Notes under the pieces: model-generated | What the model saw: the letters and a program-made list of their open reading frames with translations, nothing else | What the model was told of the DNA's origin: nothing | Database searches by the model: none | Shown here: positions 21,829 to 33,900 of the stretch, piece after piece | Layout of the letters: each line of letters starts with the position of its first letter | Numbering within the stretch: position 1 is the stretch's first letter | From: Selaginella moellendorffii | Taxonomy: Eukaryota > Streptophyta > Lycopodiopsida > Selaginellales > Selaginellaceae | NCBI RefSeq assembly: GCF_000143415.4 | Contig: NW_003314261.1 | Location: 2,550,904-2,614,903, forward strand | Direction of reading: 5' to 3' | Length of the DNA: 64,000 bases | Translations under genes and position numbers: made by a program

Positions 21829-23451
21829 ATGGCATCTTCTCAAAAACTGGTTGAATCTTTTGCCACCATTTACCAACTTTCAAGTGAAAAACTAAAGTAT
21901 GCACACAAACTTACAATGACAATGAATTTGGACGGTGAGACCGCAGGAAAGATTTTGGATCTCATCAGCACCTCTACCACCCTCGCCGACGCCCAGCACG
22001 TGCAATCCATCATCCATGCGCGTTTCTCCCCGCCGCCAACTTTCCTCCTCAACAAGCTCATCGAGCTCTTCGGCAAATGCGGCAGCGCCAAGCACGCCTC
22101 TGCCATCTTCACCGCCATGCACGACGACAGGAAAGACGCCTTCTCCTGGGACCTCATGCTCGTCGCCTTCTCGCGAAACGCCCATCTCAACCACGCCAAA
22201 TCCCTCTTCGATCGCATGCCGCACCGCAACATCGTCTCCTGGAACTCGATGCTCGCGGCCTACGCACAAAACGGGCATCTCCGCCGCGCCGCCTCGCTCT
22301 TTAACGAGATGCCGTACAGGGATCTCGTCTCTTATACAACGATTCTGTCAGCTTATGCTATTAGCGGGCATTTGGAGCTAACGAGACGTGTGTTTGACTC
22401 CATGCCGGTAAAGAATCTTGCAGGATATACCTCCATGCTGATAGTCCTTGCTAGCAAAGGTAAAGTTTGTGAGGCAAGGTTGGTTTTTGATTCTATGCCC
22501 ATGCAAGATACCGTGGCCTGGACTTCTATGTTTGTGGCATATGCCCAAAACCGGCATTTTGATAGCGCTAGAGCCTTGTTTGAAAACATGCCCGAGCAAG
22601 ACTTAGTGTCTTGGAACTCAATGCTTTCAATGCTAGTCCTTACAAGTAACCTGGAATATTTGAAATACCTTTTTGACACCATGCCTCAGCGAGACATCAT
22701 CTCTTGGACCAACTTGCTTACTGCATATGCCCAAGCCGGGCATCTCGAAGAATCGAAACGAATCTTCGACGAGATGCCGGAGCACAACCTCGTGTCGTGG
22801 ACGTCGATGATCTCTGCAAGCTCGCAAAACGGCAACTTGGTTGGAGCGAAACAAATCTTCGACGACGTACCTCAGAGAGACGAAGTTATGTGGAACTCGA
22901 TGCTCGCTGCTTACACCCAGAACGGGCACTTGATCCGAGCCTGCCACTTCTTTTGGGAGATGCCACAGCACGACTTTGTTTCCTGGAACTCGATGCTCGC
23001 AACGTACGCCCAGAACGGGCACGTCGTCGAGGCCAAGGCCATCTTCAACCGGATCAAACTCTTGAATCATTGCGACGATGTCTGCTTTCTCTCTATCCTG
23101 ATAGCGTCCAGCCACGACGGAGACCTCTACACTGCCAGGTCCCATTTTGTGTCGATGAGCATGGATTTCCGGCTGCAACAGACGAAGCAGCACTACACTT
23201 GCATGGTCGATTTGCTGGCTAGAGCCGGGCACCTCAACGAGGCACGGGAGCTCATGCTAACGATGCCGTACCTCACGGATTCTGTCGACTGGAAGTGCTT
23301 CCTCGGTGCCTGCCGAAGTCACAGTGATATCCGGGGCGGTGGCCATGCTGCACAGCGCACGCTTGAGATGGACTCGAACAATGGATCGGCTTACTCGTTA
23401 CTCGCTAACATCTACTCCATGCGTACGAGAGAGACTGGGGGAAGTTTATAG
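21829..23451 (+). CDS. PPR protein, PLS/S-type, intronless, 540 aa (intact copy of duplicated pair)
   Basis: Organellar RNA-binding PPR protein. About thirteen 31-residue repeats run from residue 60 on, with the motif VSWNSMLAAYAQNGHL recurring. The array ends with HYTCMVDLLARAGHLNEARELM and a short E-type segment (VDWKCFLGACRSHSD, GSAYSLLANIYSM), then stops soon after; no DYW domain. The start may be ATG 21829, which lies 10 bp after the tRNA-Phe gene, or the downstream ATG at 21919. Repeats begin after both, so this choice does not change the RNA-binding part. A decayed copy lies at 30950-32201 (see the segmental duplication). The stop at 23451 lies 14 bp from the stop of the MAD1 relic on the other strand. 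Confidence 0.9.
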   Translation: MASSQKLVESFATIYQLSSEKLKYAHKLTMTMNLDGETAGKILDLISTSTTLADAQHVQSIIHARFSPPPTFLLNKLIELFGKCGSAKHASAIFTAMHDDRKDAFSWDLMLVAFSRNAHLNHAKSLFDRMPHRNIVSWNSMLAAYAQNGHLRRAASLFNEMPYRDLVSYTTILSAYAISGHLELTRRVFDSMPVKNLAGYTSMLIVLASKGKVCEARLVFDSMPMQDTVAWTSMFVAYAQNRHFDSARALFENMPEQDLVSWNSMLSMLVLTSNLEYLKYLFDTMPQRDIISWTNLLTAYAQAGHLEESKRIFDEMPEHNLVSWTSMISASSQNGNLVGAKQIFDDVPQRDEVMWNSMLAAYTQNGHLIRACHFFWEMPQHDFVSWNSMLATYAQNGHVVEAKAIFNRIKLLNHCDDVCFLSILIASSHDGDLYTARSHFVSMSMDFRLQQTKQHYTCMVDLLARAGHLNEARELMLTMPYLTDSVDWKCFLGACRSHSDIRGGGHAAQRTLEMDSNNGSAYSLLANIYSMRTRETGGSL

Positions 23452-25290
23452 CCTTGTGCTGTCCTCAGCCAGTGGTGCCTTTGTTGAACAGCTCAAGTGT
23501 CAAGTTGGCTATAAAAACAGGTATCGATTTGAAGCCCAAAAATGTCGTCATCTGTGATTCATTGTAAATATTGAATGACTTTAAAAACGACTCCCTCAGT
23601 TACCTGACGGTTGATTTCAGGCGAAGTTGTATAATCATTTGCCTTGCATCAAAAAGAGCGTTTTGAGAGGTCAACGACAGGCAAAAGCAAAAAGCATACC
23701 AGCATGTCCATTTTCTGTATACTGAAACTCAAGCTCTTGAGTAAACCGAACGGAGCTTGGAACGTAACTGCGGAATTGAGCTTCTCTATCTGCAGTACCA
23801 AGTTAAATCAAAGAAACAAGTGTGGTGCATAAATCACCTCACCAAAGATCAAACCACACGCTGTCCTAAAAGTAAAAGCCTTTTCAGCAAACACTTGCAT
23901 GTATCAAGCGAAGACAGTCAAGCGAAGTTATTCTAACCTGTTTTCACGTTTTTATGACGTAGAAATCTCCTGCTCTAGCACGCCCTCTTTGCCCGTCAGC
24001 ATAGCAATCTTGTCCTTGCATTGATTTTTCCGGTGATTTCACCATAAGGATACGATTGAAAACAGCTTGCTTGCGGTGAGTTTGATCCTTCCAAGACCAA
24101 AGTCTTGAGCTTGGACACTACAGAGACGTCTCACCCTTCTGTACCTGTTACCGTATGTTTGGTTATATTTGAGGCAAAAGTCAGAAAATAATACAGAAAG
24201 ATTACCTTTCCTTCAAGGATTCCAACTTCTTGCCGTAATTGCAACGATTCGCGTTCCAAAGATGAAATGGTAGATCGTGCAGCTTCACGGCTGAGAGTCT
24301 ATCAGAAGCGACTTGAAGCTCCTTTGACGTTCCAATGCTTTCTTTCTCTATGACCTTGATCGTCTCCTGTGTCCTAGCTAAGAGACTTTCCAGCAAAAAA
24401 CATCAACTTATCATTGACATTTTTTCCTAGTCGCTTCTTAGACTTCTCAGGAGTCGCAAGTACAGATGTAGATGAAGCTGCCTTATGTTGTTGCAAAAGG
24501 AATGATTCCTCATCATCATATGAAGCAAGGATGGCTTTTACTCTGTAACCTGCCATCAACGCAGAGCCTTGAAAAAAACCACAACAAGAAATCAACGTGT
24601 CAGAATACCTGGCGTTCCAGGCGAGAGTTTCTTCCTCGAGCTTCTTCTGCATGTTCACGTAGCAGACGCGGATTCTTGTTTTTTTTCATCAGAGTCCTCC
24701 AGTGCGACTTGTAACTCCCCGACTTTAGCTTTACTGACCAGCAACTCCCTGAAATCAATAGAAAAACCTGGCAAATGTACCTCTGCAAGCTAACTAGCTT
24801 TTCTATTCAGGGATCTCATCTCGAGAGGCGTTTCCTGGGATGGCTTTGAGGGCATCCTCCCAAGCATTCAGATCGCATTCCAAAGCAGATATACATAGCT
24901 TGCTCTTCAAGCTCTCCATGTTGCACGAGCAAATAGGAAAGCTCCTCTGATACGCACTCGGTCTCCCGTCTGCATGCATCATTCTGAAGAAAATCGCACA
25001 CAAGCCATTACAGCAAGCCAAAGATCCAAATAATTCACCTCAGCATTCATTTTAGACATGCTAAACTCGTTGTTCTCTCCCATCCCTTGTATGTTCCTTT
25101 CTAGACGACGAATTTCTTTAGCGGAGCTGTCACGTAAACTTGCAAGCTCGGTTTTCAGTGAGGAGACTTCGTTTTCCGCTTCCTTAGCTCTCGTCTCAGC
25201 CTCGGACTTTGATCGAATCTCTGCCTTTTCCTATGGACAACGATTCTAGAAACAAAGAAATCCAACTGCTTGCGAAATCTTATAGTGACT
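21908..25290 (+). repeat. Segmental duplication, copy 1 (PPR + MAD1 region)
   Basis: Direct repeat of 30945-34735: a PPR gene on the plus strand followed by convergent MAD1 on the minus strand. The left limit is near the shared AAACTTACAATGA (21908 and 30948). The right limit is within the exon 3 equivalent of MAD1. Colinear order and shared non-coding intron sequence (for example around 23600-23700 versus 32360-32460) show DNA-level duplication and not retroposition. Confidence 0.9.
23465..25290 (-). pseudogene. MAD1 pseudogene, 5'-truncated (copy 1 of duplication)
   Basis: Homologous along its length to the intact MAD1 gene at 32215-35269. The last exon (stop TGA at 23465-23467) is still readable with one codon deleted. 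The exon for the ANDYTTSPEI segment is kept. Internal exons carry deletions: the counterpart of exon 14 has lost blocks, sequences matching exons 8 to 13 are shortened and frameshifted, and the coding equivalent of exon 7 lacks about 140 bp present in the intact gene. The best-kept block, 25037-25232, matches exon 4. Similarity fades near 25290 inside the counterpart of exon 3, so exons 1 and 2 are missing. No long open frame survives. Conclusion: a dead copy left by the segmental duplication. Confidence 0.85.
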
Positions 25291-26889
25291 TCACTCCCGC
25301 TCTTTTCCACAGTACAACCTTCTAGTCCAGGGTCAATAATCCATATTTTCAATGGTCATTGCAACTTAACCACTTCTTGGAACATAACAGCTGGAATCCA
25401 GCTGATAGAAGTGGGATTACTAATCCTCCAAGAGGAGACAACCTTGCTAATTGACAAGTATAGTCATTCTTTTGTGTGGGATCACATACCAAAGTCTTAA
25501 ATTTCTCAATTTCTGAAAGGATGCATGTGGTTATCCAACCGTAGGCATGTTTGTTTCCAGATGAATTATACAGCAAATGTCATTTTGAGATTATAGTAGA
25601 TTATATTCTCAATTCCATTCCAATAATTTTATCATGAAAACATTTTATAATGTGTTAGATTGTGAATTCTTCAAACACCTTTGACCTGCACTGAAAGTGA
25701 GGCCTTGGTAAATAAAATTGACTTAGATTGGTAGATGGACCTGCATACCGTATTGATATTATTATCTATCATTCCATAAAGAATCACATGGATAGTTTCC
25801 TGTATCACAAAGCTTTAAGCAATATGCTAATCAAATCACTATTCATGTATATTTAAACATTATATCAGTCCGAACTGATCAATTTAACTTTACCTTCTCT
25901 TCCACTAGACACAACAGCTAGAATCAAGCTGATAATAATACATGTGTTTGAGCCAAAAGGGAGCACATTGTACACAAAGATGCCCCAGGGGGTGAGAAAT
26001 GCTGTTTTGTCACAGTTGGCTAGGTGAATCCTTCTTGGACAACTGGAGGCATGAAGCCACAATACAATGAATGCAAAATTATCACTCTTGGTCCCTCTAG
26101 TTTTCAGTGTTGCGTACCCACATCCTTTGCCATTGCCAAAGTTTGTATTCATTGGCATGGAATCTACCCTAGCTTAAATATCACAATCTAGTGGAGTTGG
26201 CATTGGCAAAAGTAGGTTTTGCTTGGAAAGGAATGCCCATGCGGAAATCTCCCGTCCAGGATGGGAACTCGCTCAAAATGGAGCTCGCAGCACTCAGCAG
26301 TCGCAGCCCATGGGCGGCGCTCCTAGGAGCCCACTGCGCCCCTAACACAGGGCGCCCATGGGAGTGGAGCTCGGAAGCTTGAAGTGCTGTAGACAGAGTG
26401 TCAGTGCCGCCATCAAGTATAGTGCCAAGAGAGGAGCCCACAGCACCCAAAAACAAGAGCTCGTAATGGGCGGCCCTCCAGCAGCGTGACCAGAGCTTGC
26501 CGAGCGGCACTCACAGCCCTTACGAATTGACAGTTGGACCTACATTATCACGTGCATGTTTGCTGCTTTGGTTTTGTTTACATAGTAAAGAAAGCGATTG
26601 TGTATCATCCAGCACTATCAGCAGTTCATTACAAATGTGCTTTGACAATGTCTTAACCATGGGGCTCGTGCACTAGTTAAACTTTACAAAAATATTGATG
26701 TGAGCCACGCGCATTGAATTTTGAAAGCAACCAATAATCTGCTTAATGTCAAGATCCAAACTCGTCAACTTGCCACAGAGGTTTGATTAAGAAACAAATA
26801 TTGATTGAATATATAACATCAGAAGCGCCTTATCCTCTCCTCACCTCGCTACTTCATTCTGAGCAACTCATCAAAATCTTAGGTATTCC
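25291..26889. other. Intergenic, AT-rich, no gene seen
   Basis: AT-rich up to about 26170, then a GC-rich island at 26190-26520 with an imperfect inverted repeat: CCCATGGGCG near 26310 and CGCCCATGGG near 26350. The island has overlapping short frames on both strands but no recognisable protein. The last 350 bp must contain the promoter of the lectin-like gene at 26890. Confidence 0.4.
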
Positions 26890-28642
26890 ATGGCTTCACA
26901 CCGTTTGCTTCCAAAGGTTGGAGGATCCGCAAATATCAGCATAGGAAAGGTAACGACTTGAGTTTCATATGAAAATTTCTGATCCTGAACAGGACGGAAT
27001 CAAAGCCTCGCTGGACAATTCTAAACAAGAAGATGCTAAGACACCTGTATGTGATTCAAGAGGTCCTGTTTCGTTCTAATGTTTGTTTGTGTGTTCGTAG
27101 GATAATAATGCTCCAGCTGTGACTCTCCTGCCCCGCTATGTAGCAGTAAAGAGCTCTGGGGGCTACTTGAGGCTCAACTTCAAGTCGAGCGGGGAGGATA
27201 ACACAAAGCGTCCCTACTTGACTTTCTCGGAACAGAGCAAGTCCCGGTTAGCAACTCATCAAATCCTGTACCTGAAGAAAGATACTGTGTTCTTACGAGC
27301 AGCAAATGGAAGATTCTGGCGTGTTCTTCAGGATGGTGGCTGGGTAGTTGCTGATCGAGAGGGCACACCTGCATCCACCGATACTGACTGTCAGTTTGAG
27401 GTGAAGCAGATCGACTCAAACACCTATTCGTTCAAATCGGTGCTGAATGGAAAGTATCTTGGTGGTCATACCGTGAAAAACCTGGAAAGGGGATTCAGAG
27501 CTTCTGATGATACGTCCAAGGAGAGCTTGCAAGTGACTTCTGCAGAAGATACTGCACTCACACTTCCACGCTATGTCATGTTCAAGGGCGGCAACAACAA
27601 GTTCATGTGCGTGCATGCTGAACGTGGGCAGGAAATCTGGCTACAATTCAACCTCGAGAACAATCCGGACCTTCACGCGGCTTTTGAAGTTGTCCCCACT
27701 GTGGATGGTAATGTAGCGATGTGCAGCATCAAAAGGGACCGCTTCTGGAGGCTAAGTCCCAATTGGATATGGACCGACATCGAACGTTCCAAGGCACTTA
27801 CCACTCCGGCGTGCTTGTTCGAGCCCATCAAACTCAGCAACAAAGTTGTAGCCTTCCGTTCGACAGTCAACCAAAAGTTGTGCAAGCGCTACACTGATTA
27901 CTGGGTGAGTTCCCTATGTGCCATTGCCGACAGCATCAACGATAAAGAGACCCACCTGGAAGTGAGCAAGGCTGTGTCGCATACAAGCATATTTGATGTA
28001 AAGTATCTGCTCGAGTTGGCCGAAATGCGGGAGATTGAAACCCTGGTGGTTGGCCGCAGCTACCTGAAGAACGACGGTGAAAAAACGGCAGATTTACAGG
28101 CGCAGGTTACCTTGTCTGAAACACTGACCACCAGCCAAACGTGGAGCACCTCTGACACCTTTTCTATGAGCACAAGCGTGTCTTTAACCGCTGGGAAGCC
28201 TGAAGTTGCAAGTGCTACGTTTACGCTGACTATTGGGACTGAAACAACAAAGACCTACGAATTTGGTAAGGCCACTCAGAACGCAATCCAGTTTCAGTCC
28301 ACAATCACTGTCAAAGATGTCAAGCCAAATGAGGAGGCGAACCTAACCTTTGAATGTACTAAAGCTAAGTGCCGAATTCCTTTCACGTACAAGACCAGGA
28401 GCACTCGACTGGATGGTGTCGATCTGCCAGCAACTGAAGAAATTGATGGTATTTTCGAAGGTGTCCTGGTATACAACGTTGGAGCAAAGATAGGACGTGG
28501 AACTAAGTTGTCTTCAGAAGCTGGAAATAAGTTGTCTTTAGAAGCTGGAGACGTTATCTCTATCAACATAGAGACTGGAGAGACACGGAAGGAGGAAGAA
28601 TGGGTGCCTATGGAAGTGACAGAAACTCCTATTAATGGATAA
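26890..28642 (+). CDS. Amaranthin-type lectin fused to aerolysin-like domain, 551 aa
   Basis: Exons 26890-26949, 26993-27046 and 27101-28642 give 1656 nt; polyadenylation-like AATAAA signals follow near 28664. After a 38-residue leader lie two beta-trefoil agglutinin domains of about 150 residues each. The first starts at LLPRYVAVKSSGGYLRL, the second at LTLPRYVMFKGGNNKFM, each with F-W-R and Y-ring motifs of the amaranthin family. The C-terminal 210 residues have the Ser/Thr-alternating strand pattern of aerolysin-fold beta-pore proteins (TSQTWSTSDTFSMSTSVSL and a matching strand). No signal peptide is seen, so a cytosolic or nuclear site is likely, as for other plant members. Such fusions are known in plants and bind glycans; whether this one oligomerises or permeabilises membranes is unknown. 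Confidence 0.85.
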
Positions 28643-30290
28643 ATTACAGAGAACAGCGAAACAAATAAAGAGAAATAAAAGCTTTCCTCTGAGTGCTAAT
28701 AAAACATTTCTTCATTTACTTTCGAAGAGGCTATTAGGTATTAGCTGAGGTATTTGCATCTAGGGACACGATCGATTAATCAATCTAAATTGCCTTCTGC
28801 CTCAACACTTACAACAAGACTGTCATAGCTCGTCCGAACACGCACAACAAAGAGCTGGAGAGCGCGGAGAAGTGTAGAGTGAGGCAGCGGTGCTGCTATG
28901 CTATTTTCGACCAAGAGGTCATTCTAGCATTTTAGGGCTTTCTTTTACTTCTCCTAACTTTATTCGGCTAACGTAACCCTAATCCTGACAGCTGTCCTAA
29001 CCCTAACTAAGTTCTATTTTATTTAGATAGACAAAAGTTATTTTTGTGAGGGGAGCTTCATCTGCTAGGGAGATTACCGAGTGGAGATACTGATGTTGCG
29101 CAAACCTGTCTGGGACAATGAGATTGTGCGTCTTGTCAGCGTAGAATGTGGCGGAGAACTTGTCAGCAACGGATCTGAACAGCTCCTAAGTCACCAAAAG
29201 CAGACTGAAAGAAACGACTGAAAAGTTGCATCCGTTCGTTAGCTCAGAGTAAGGATGGAGGGCTTTGGTTGTCTAAACCTGGAATCTCACCCAATTGGAG
29301 TCCAACAATCACTCCCATTTGCTACATTGTATCCGGAAGCCACGGGGAATTGTCGGTGTTTTTCTTGCGGCATGATGTATTCCAATTGGATAGTTCTGAT
29401 TTTTCCAAGATAGAGCTGCCAATGAATTTCCTGTCAACACTAGCGATAGAAAGGACCATATAATTGATCAGCTGCTGATTCGAATGTGAGTCAGATCGCT
29501 GAGACGTTGAATGAAGCTTCTCTGCTTGATCGTAGAGATTGTAATGAAGGTAGTTCCTTAACAGGAAATTCAACAAGGTTTCCTGGAAACAACATCAGTA
29601 AGGCACTACCTGCTCTAATTCATCATGCCGTAGAGTCGCTGGTGAAGAGCAAGAAGGTCAGAGAAAACATACAGTACATTCCGTAAACCATCCAAAAGTA
29701 CACCTCTATCCCCGCAAGAGAGTCAGCAAAGTGACTAGTAGGATTACAGCCTTGATGCCAATGTCCTCCGATTCATCTGTTGCAATGTCTTGATACCTGC
29801 ATCTGAGCAAGCCCTGGCCTAAAAAACAAAGTAAGCACCTGCGAAGCAAGTAGCGGATTCACCTGCCTACACTGCTTCTGGTCGATCAAGTAGATCAAAA
29901 CTATGAGGTAACACAGTATTTCCAGCTCAGGTAGCACATTCTGCTTCGATGGAGAATCTCATAGTCTTGTCATCCTCCGGCTGTATGAAGTCTCTTCAGA
30001 TTGAAAACAGGGATCATATACAACAAATGTACCTTCTTCACGAATTGCAGCAGTGAATCAGAATCCGACAGAATCACGAACTTGATAAATGCAGCCAAGT
30101 GATCCAGGCTTGAGCTTATGCCGTACAGCCATCACGTTGCAAACAGCTCGAACCATGAGCCCCATCTCCTTCGTTGCCACACCTTCTCCACCAAGGTGGA
30201 GCTAGGGTAAAATGCGGAACAAGCTTAAGTGAGAGGATTGACGGCCCTGTGGAATCCTTAGAGCGATGTGGAGAGGAAACAGCAGGCACT
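28643..30290. other. Intergenic, no supported gene
   Basis: Several exon-sized open blocks appear. One, on the minus strand near 29100-29190, reads ELFRSVADKFSATFYADK; another, on the plus strand near 29580-29660, reads NNISKALPALIHHAVESL. They may be relics, but I cannot link them into a gene or name a family. A short CCCTAA-like stretch lies at 28975-29010. Confidence 0.35.
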
Positions 30291-30291
30291 T

Positions 30292-30915
30292 CCTTCATTT
30301 CCACGTCGAAGGCTATGCAATACAGATCCATTGCATTGTCAGGCATTCTGCTTCAGGACTGTTCTCCTGTCTCAACTTAAAGAGTAATTTTTGTTATTGT
30401 AAATAGCCTATCAAGGTGTTCCAATCACCAAGGAGTTTTTTTGCAACCACATATAAGTGACACATTGGATGACTTCCCTTCCTTCAAACGTGCCAAGTTT
30501 CTAGTTGACAAGGAGGCCTACTTCCGCCAGTGAGCTTCTTGTTCTGCTATTTTCCGATTGTTTCAGTGATGCTTATAGCTTTGTAGGCTCGCAGCGAAGA
30601 ATTTAACGCCCCTTCCTGGCCTTCCAAGGTTATGTAAGTGGATCGAGGACAAAAATCTGCGACGTGCTGCAGTGAGCAATGCTCCCAAGGTGAATGTTGA
30701 ATTTATGATTTCGCAGGTGCCTTCAAAGTTTCTTCGAGACGGTGATTTTGGGAGATGCATGATAAGCTTTTTCCCAATCCGTACTTGGAGGCAATGCAAT
30801 TACTTATCTCTCCGTCTGGTATTCTCGGCTCTGACTGCTTGCTTTCTTTTTGGTTGCACACGCAGGATTCACCATCTGGAATCAAAGCAGGAGCAGGCAT
30901 AGCAGGATACCTTTT
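30292..30915 (+). pseudogene. HAD-superfamily sugar phosphatase (Sgpp-like) relic
   Basis: Fragments of a haloacid-dehalogenase phosphatase occur in order. A motif I equivalent reads FHVEG where the family has F-D-x-D-G, so both catalytic Asp residues are lost. Then come TDPLHCQAF in another frame, GVPITKEFF, FLVDKEAYFR, LTPLPGLPRLCKWIEDKNLRRAAVSNAP near 30600-30690 (motif II region), PNPYLEAMQ, and SPSGIKAGAGIAGY (motif IV region) near 30865-30910. Frames change between blocks, and the stretch between motifs III and IV is shortened. The relic abuts the left end of copy 2 of the PPR/MAD1 duplication. It could hold one real exon, but the changed nucleophile makes a working phosphatase unlikely. 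Confidence 0.6.
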
Positions 30916-30944
30916 TAGCTCAGAACTATGATTTGGTCAGCTCC

Positions 30945-33900
30945 CTAAAACTTACAATGATACCACGAGGAGAATTTTGGATGTCATCAGCACCTCCACC
31001 ACCCGACGCCAATCCATCATCCATGCACGTTTCCCCGCCGCCAACTTTCCTCCTCAACAAGCTCATCGAGCTCTTCGGCAAATGCGGCAGCGCCAAGCAT
31101 GCCGCTGCCATATTTGCCGCCATGCACGACCACAGGGAAGACGCCTTCTCCCATCTCAACCACGCCAAATCCCTCTTCGATCACATGCCACACCGCAACA
31201 TCGTCTCCTGGAACTCGATGCTCGTGGCCTACGCACAAAACGGGCATCTCCGCCACGTCTCGTCTAATGGACAACGATATTCCATTACCAGCTAAACGTG
31301 TGTTCGATTCTATGCCAGTAAAGAAACTCGCAGGATATACCTTTCATGCTGATCTATTTAGCCTGGACCTCTATGTTCATAAACCGGCATTTTGATAGCG
31401 CCGAGCGTGAATTGGTGTCTTGGATTCAATGCTAGTCCTTACAAGTAACCTGCAATACCTAAAATATCTTTTCGATACCATGCCACACCGACACGTAGTC
31501 TCTTGGACCAACTTGCTCACAACATATGCCCAAGGCGGGCATCTCGAAGAATCCAAACGAATCTTCGACGAGATGCCGGAGCACAACGTCGATGATCTCT
31601 GCAAGTGGAAACTTGGTTGGAGCGAACAATCTTCGACGACGTACCTCAGAGACACGACATTATGTGAAAATCGATGCTCGCTGCTTACACCCAGAACGGG
31701 CATGTCATCCGAGCCTTCACCTCTTTCGCGAGATGCCACAGCACGACTGTCTCCTGGAACTCGATGCTACGTAACGTACGCTCAGAACGGGCACGTCGAC
31801 GAGGCCAAGGCCATCTTCAACCGGATCAGACTCGCTTTCTCTCTATCCTGATAGCCTCCAGCCACGACGGAGACCTCTACACTGCCAGGTCCCATTTTGT
31901 GTCGATGAGCATGGATTTCCAGCTGCAACCATCGAAGCAGCACTACACTTGCATGGTCGATCTGCTGGCTAGAGCCGGGCACCTCAACGAGGCACGGGAG
32001 CTCATGCTAACAATGCCGTCCCTCACGGGTTCTGTCGACTGGAAGTGCTTCCTCGGTGCCTGCCGAAGTCACAGTGATCTCCGGCGCGGTGCCCATGCTG
32101 CAAAGCGCACGCTTGAGATGGACTCAAACAATGGATCGGCTTACTTGTTACTCGCTAACATCTACTCCATGCGTACAAGAGACACTCGGCGGAGTTTGTA
32201 GCCTTGTGCTTCCCTCAGCCAATGGTCCCCTTGTTGAACAGCTCGAGTGTCAAGTTGGCTATAAAAGCAGGTATCGATTTGAAGCCTTGCAAAAATGTCG
32301 TCACCTGTGATTCATAGTAAATATTGAGTGACTTTAAAAACGACTCTCTCAGTTACCTGACGGTCGATTTCAGGCGAAGTTGTATAATCATTTGCCTTGC
32401 ATCAAAAAGAGCGTTTTGAGAGGTCAACGACAGGCAAAAGCAAAAAGCATACCAGCATATCGATGCGTCCAACTGCATGTCCATTTGCTGTATACTGAAA
32501 CTCAAGTGTTTCGTACTCCTTATCTCTTGAGTAAACCGAACGGAGCTTGAAAAACGTAACTGCGGAATCGGGCTTCTCGTTCATCAATATCTGCAGCACC
32601 AAGTTAAATAAAAGAAACAAGTGTGGTGCATAAATCACCTCGTAACCAAAGATCAAACCACATGCCGTCCTAAAAGTAAAAGCCTTTTCGGCAAACACTT
32701 GCATGTATCTGGAACAAAGACAGATTAACAAAATCTCAAGCGCAGTTATTCTAACCTGTTTTCACGTTTTTTTAACGTAGAAATCTCCTGCTCTAGTGCG
32801 CCCACTTTGCCCGTCAGCATAGCAATCTTGTCCTTGCTTTCAAGAATAGATGCAATTTGCTCTGCATATCACGGTGATTTCACCATAAGGACGCGATTTA
32901 AAACATATAACCGAACATACCGTGCGTGGCACTCTCAACAGGTATAGAAGTGACAACCGGGTGAGACGTTTCTGTAGTGTCCAAGCTTGTTCGCAGCTTC
33001 AAGACTTTGGTCTTGGAAGGATCAAACTCACCGCAAGCAAGCTTTGAGGCAAAAGTCAGAAAATAATACAGAAAGAAAGTACTACTATTACCTTTCCTTC
33101 AAGGGTTCCAATTTCTTGCCGTAATTGCAGCGATTCGCGTTCCAAAGATGAAATTTTAGAGCGTGCAGCTTCAAGATCGGCTGAGAGTCCATCGGCAGCG
33201 ATTTGACGCTCCTTTGACGTTCCAATGCTTTCTTCTAATTCCTTCTCTATGACCTTGATCGTCTCCTGCGAGCTAGCTAAGAGACTCTCCAGCTCCTGTA
33301 TGAACACAAAAAACATCAACTTATCATTGACATATTTTTCTACCTCAATTCGCCGCTGCTTAGACTTCTCAGGAGTCGCAAGTACAGATGTAGACGAAGC
33401 TGCCTTATGTTGTTGCAAAAGGAACGATTCCTCTTCATCATATGAAGCAAGGATGGCTTTTACTCCGTCTCTTTCTCGTGTCAAAGAAACAACCTGCCAT
33501 TACGCAGAGCTTGAAGAAAACCACAACAAGAAGAAATCATGTGTCAGAATACCTGGCGTTCCAGGCGAGAGATTCTTCCTCGAGCTCCTTCTGCATGTTG
33601 ACGTGCTGATGCAGCAGCAGACTCCGATTCTTGTTTTTCCATCAGAGTCCGCGCCAGTGCGACTTGTAACTCCTCAACTTTAGCTTTAAGCCCTCCATTT
33701 TCAGATAGTCTGACCAGCAACTCCCTGAATTCAATCATAAGTAGCCGCAATCTTCAAAAGAACTAAGCAAATGTACCTCTGCAAGCTAACTAGCTTCTCG
33801 GGGATCTGATCTCGAGAGACGTTTCCTGGGATGGTTTTGAGGACATCGTCCCAAGCATTCAGATCACATTCCAAAGCGGATATACGGAGCTTCACGTCAG

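Noticed and set aside
19687..23451. CRISPR-like array suspected from the regular repeats of PPR genes
   Set aside because: The 93-bp periodicity is coding (31-residue PPR units) with diverged DNA, in a eukaryotic genome.
26181..26510. Overlapping open frames of 63 and 109 residues on both strands in a GC-rich island
   Set aside because: No motif, no splice partners, no codon pattern; probably GC-driven absence of stops.
28975..29010. Telomere-like CCCTAA units
   Set aside because: Only a few scattered imperfect units, also common in plant promoters; no interstitial telomere array.
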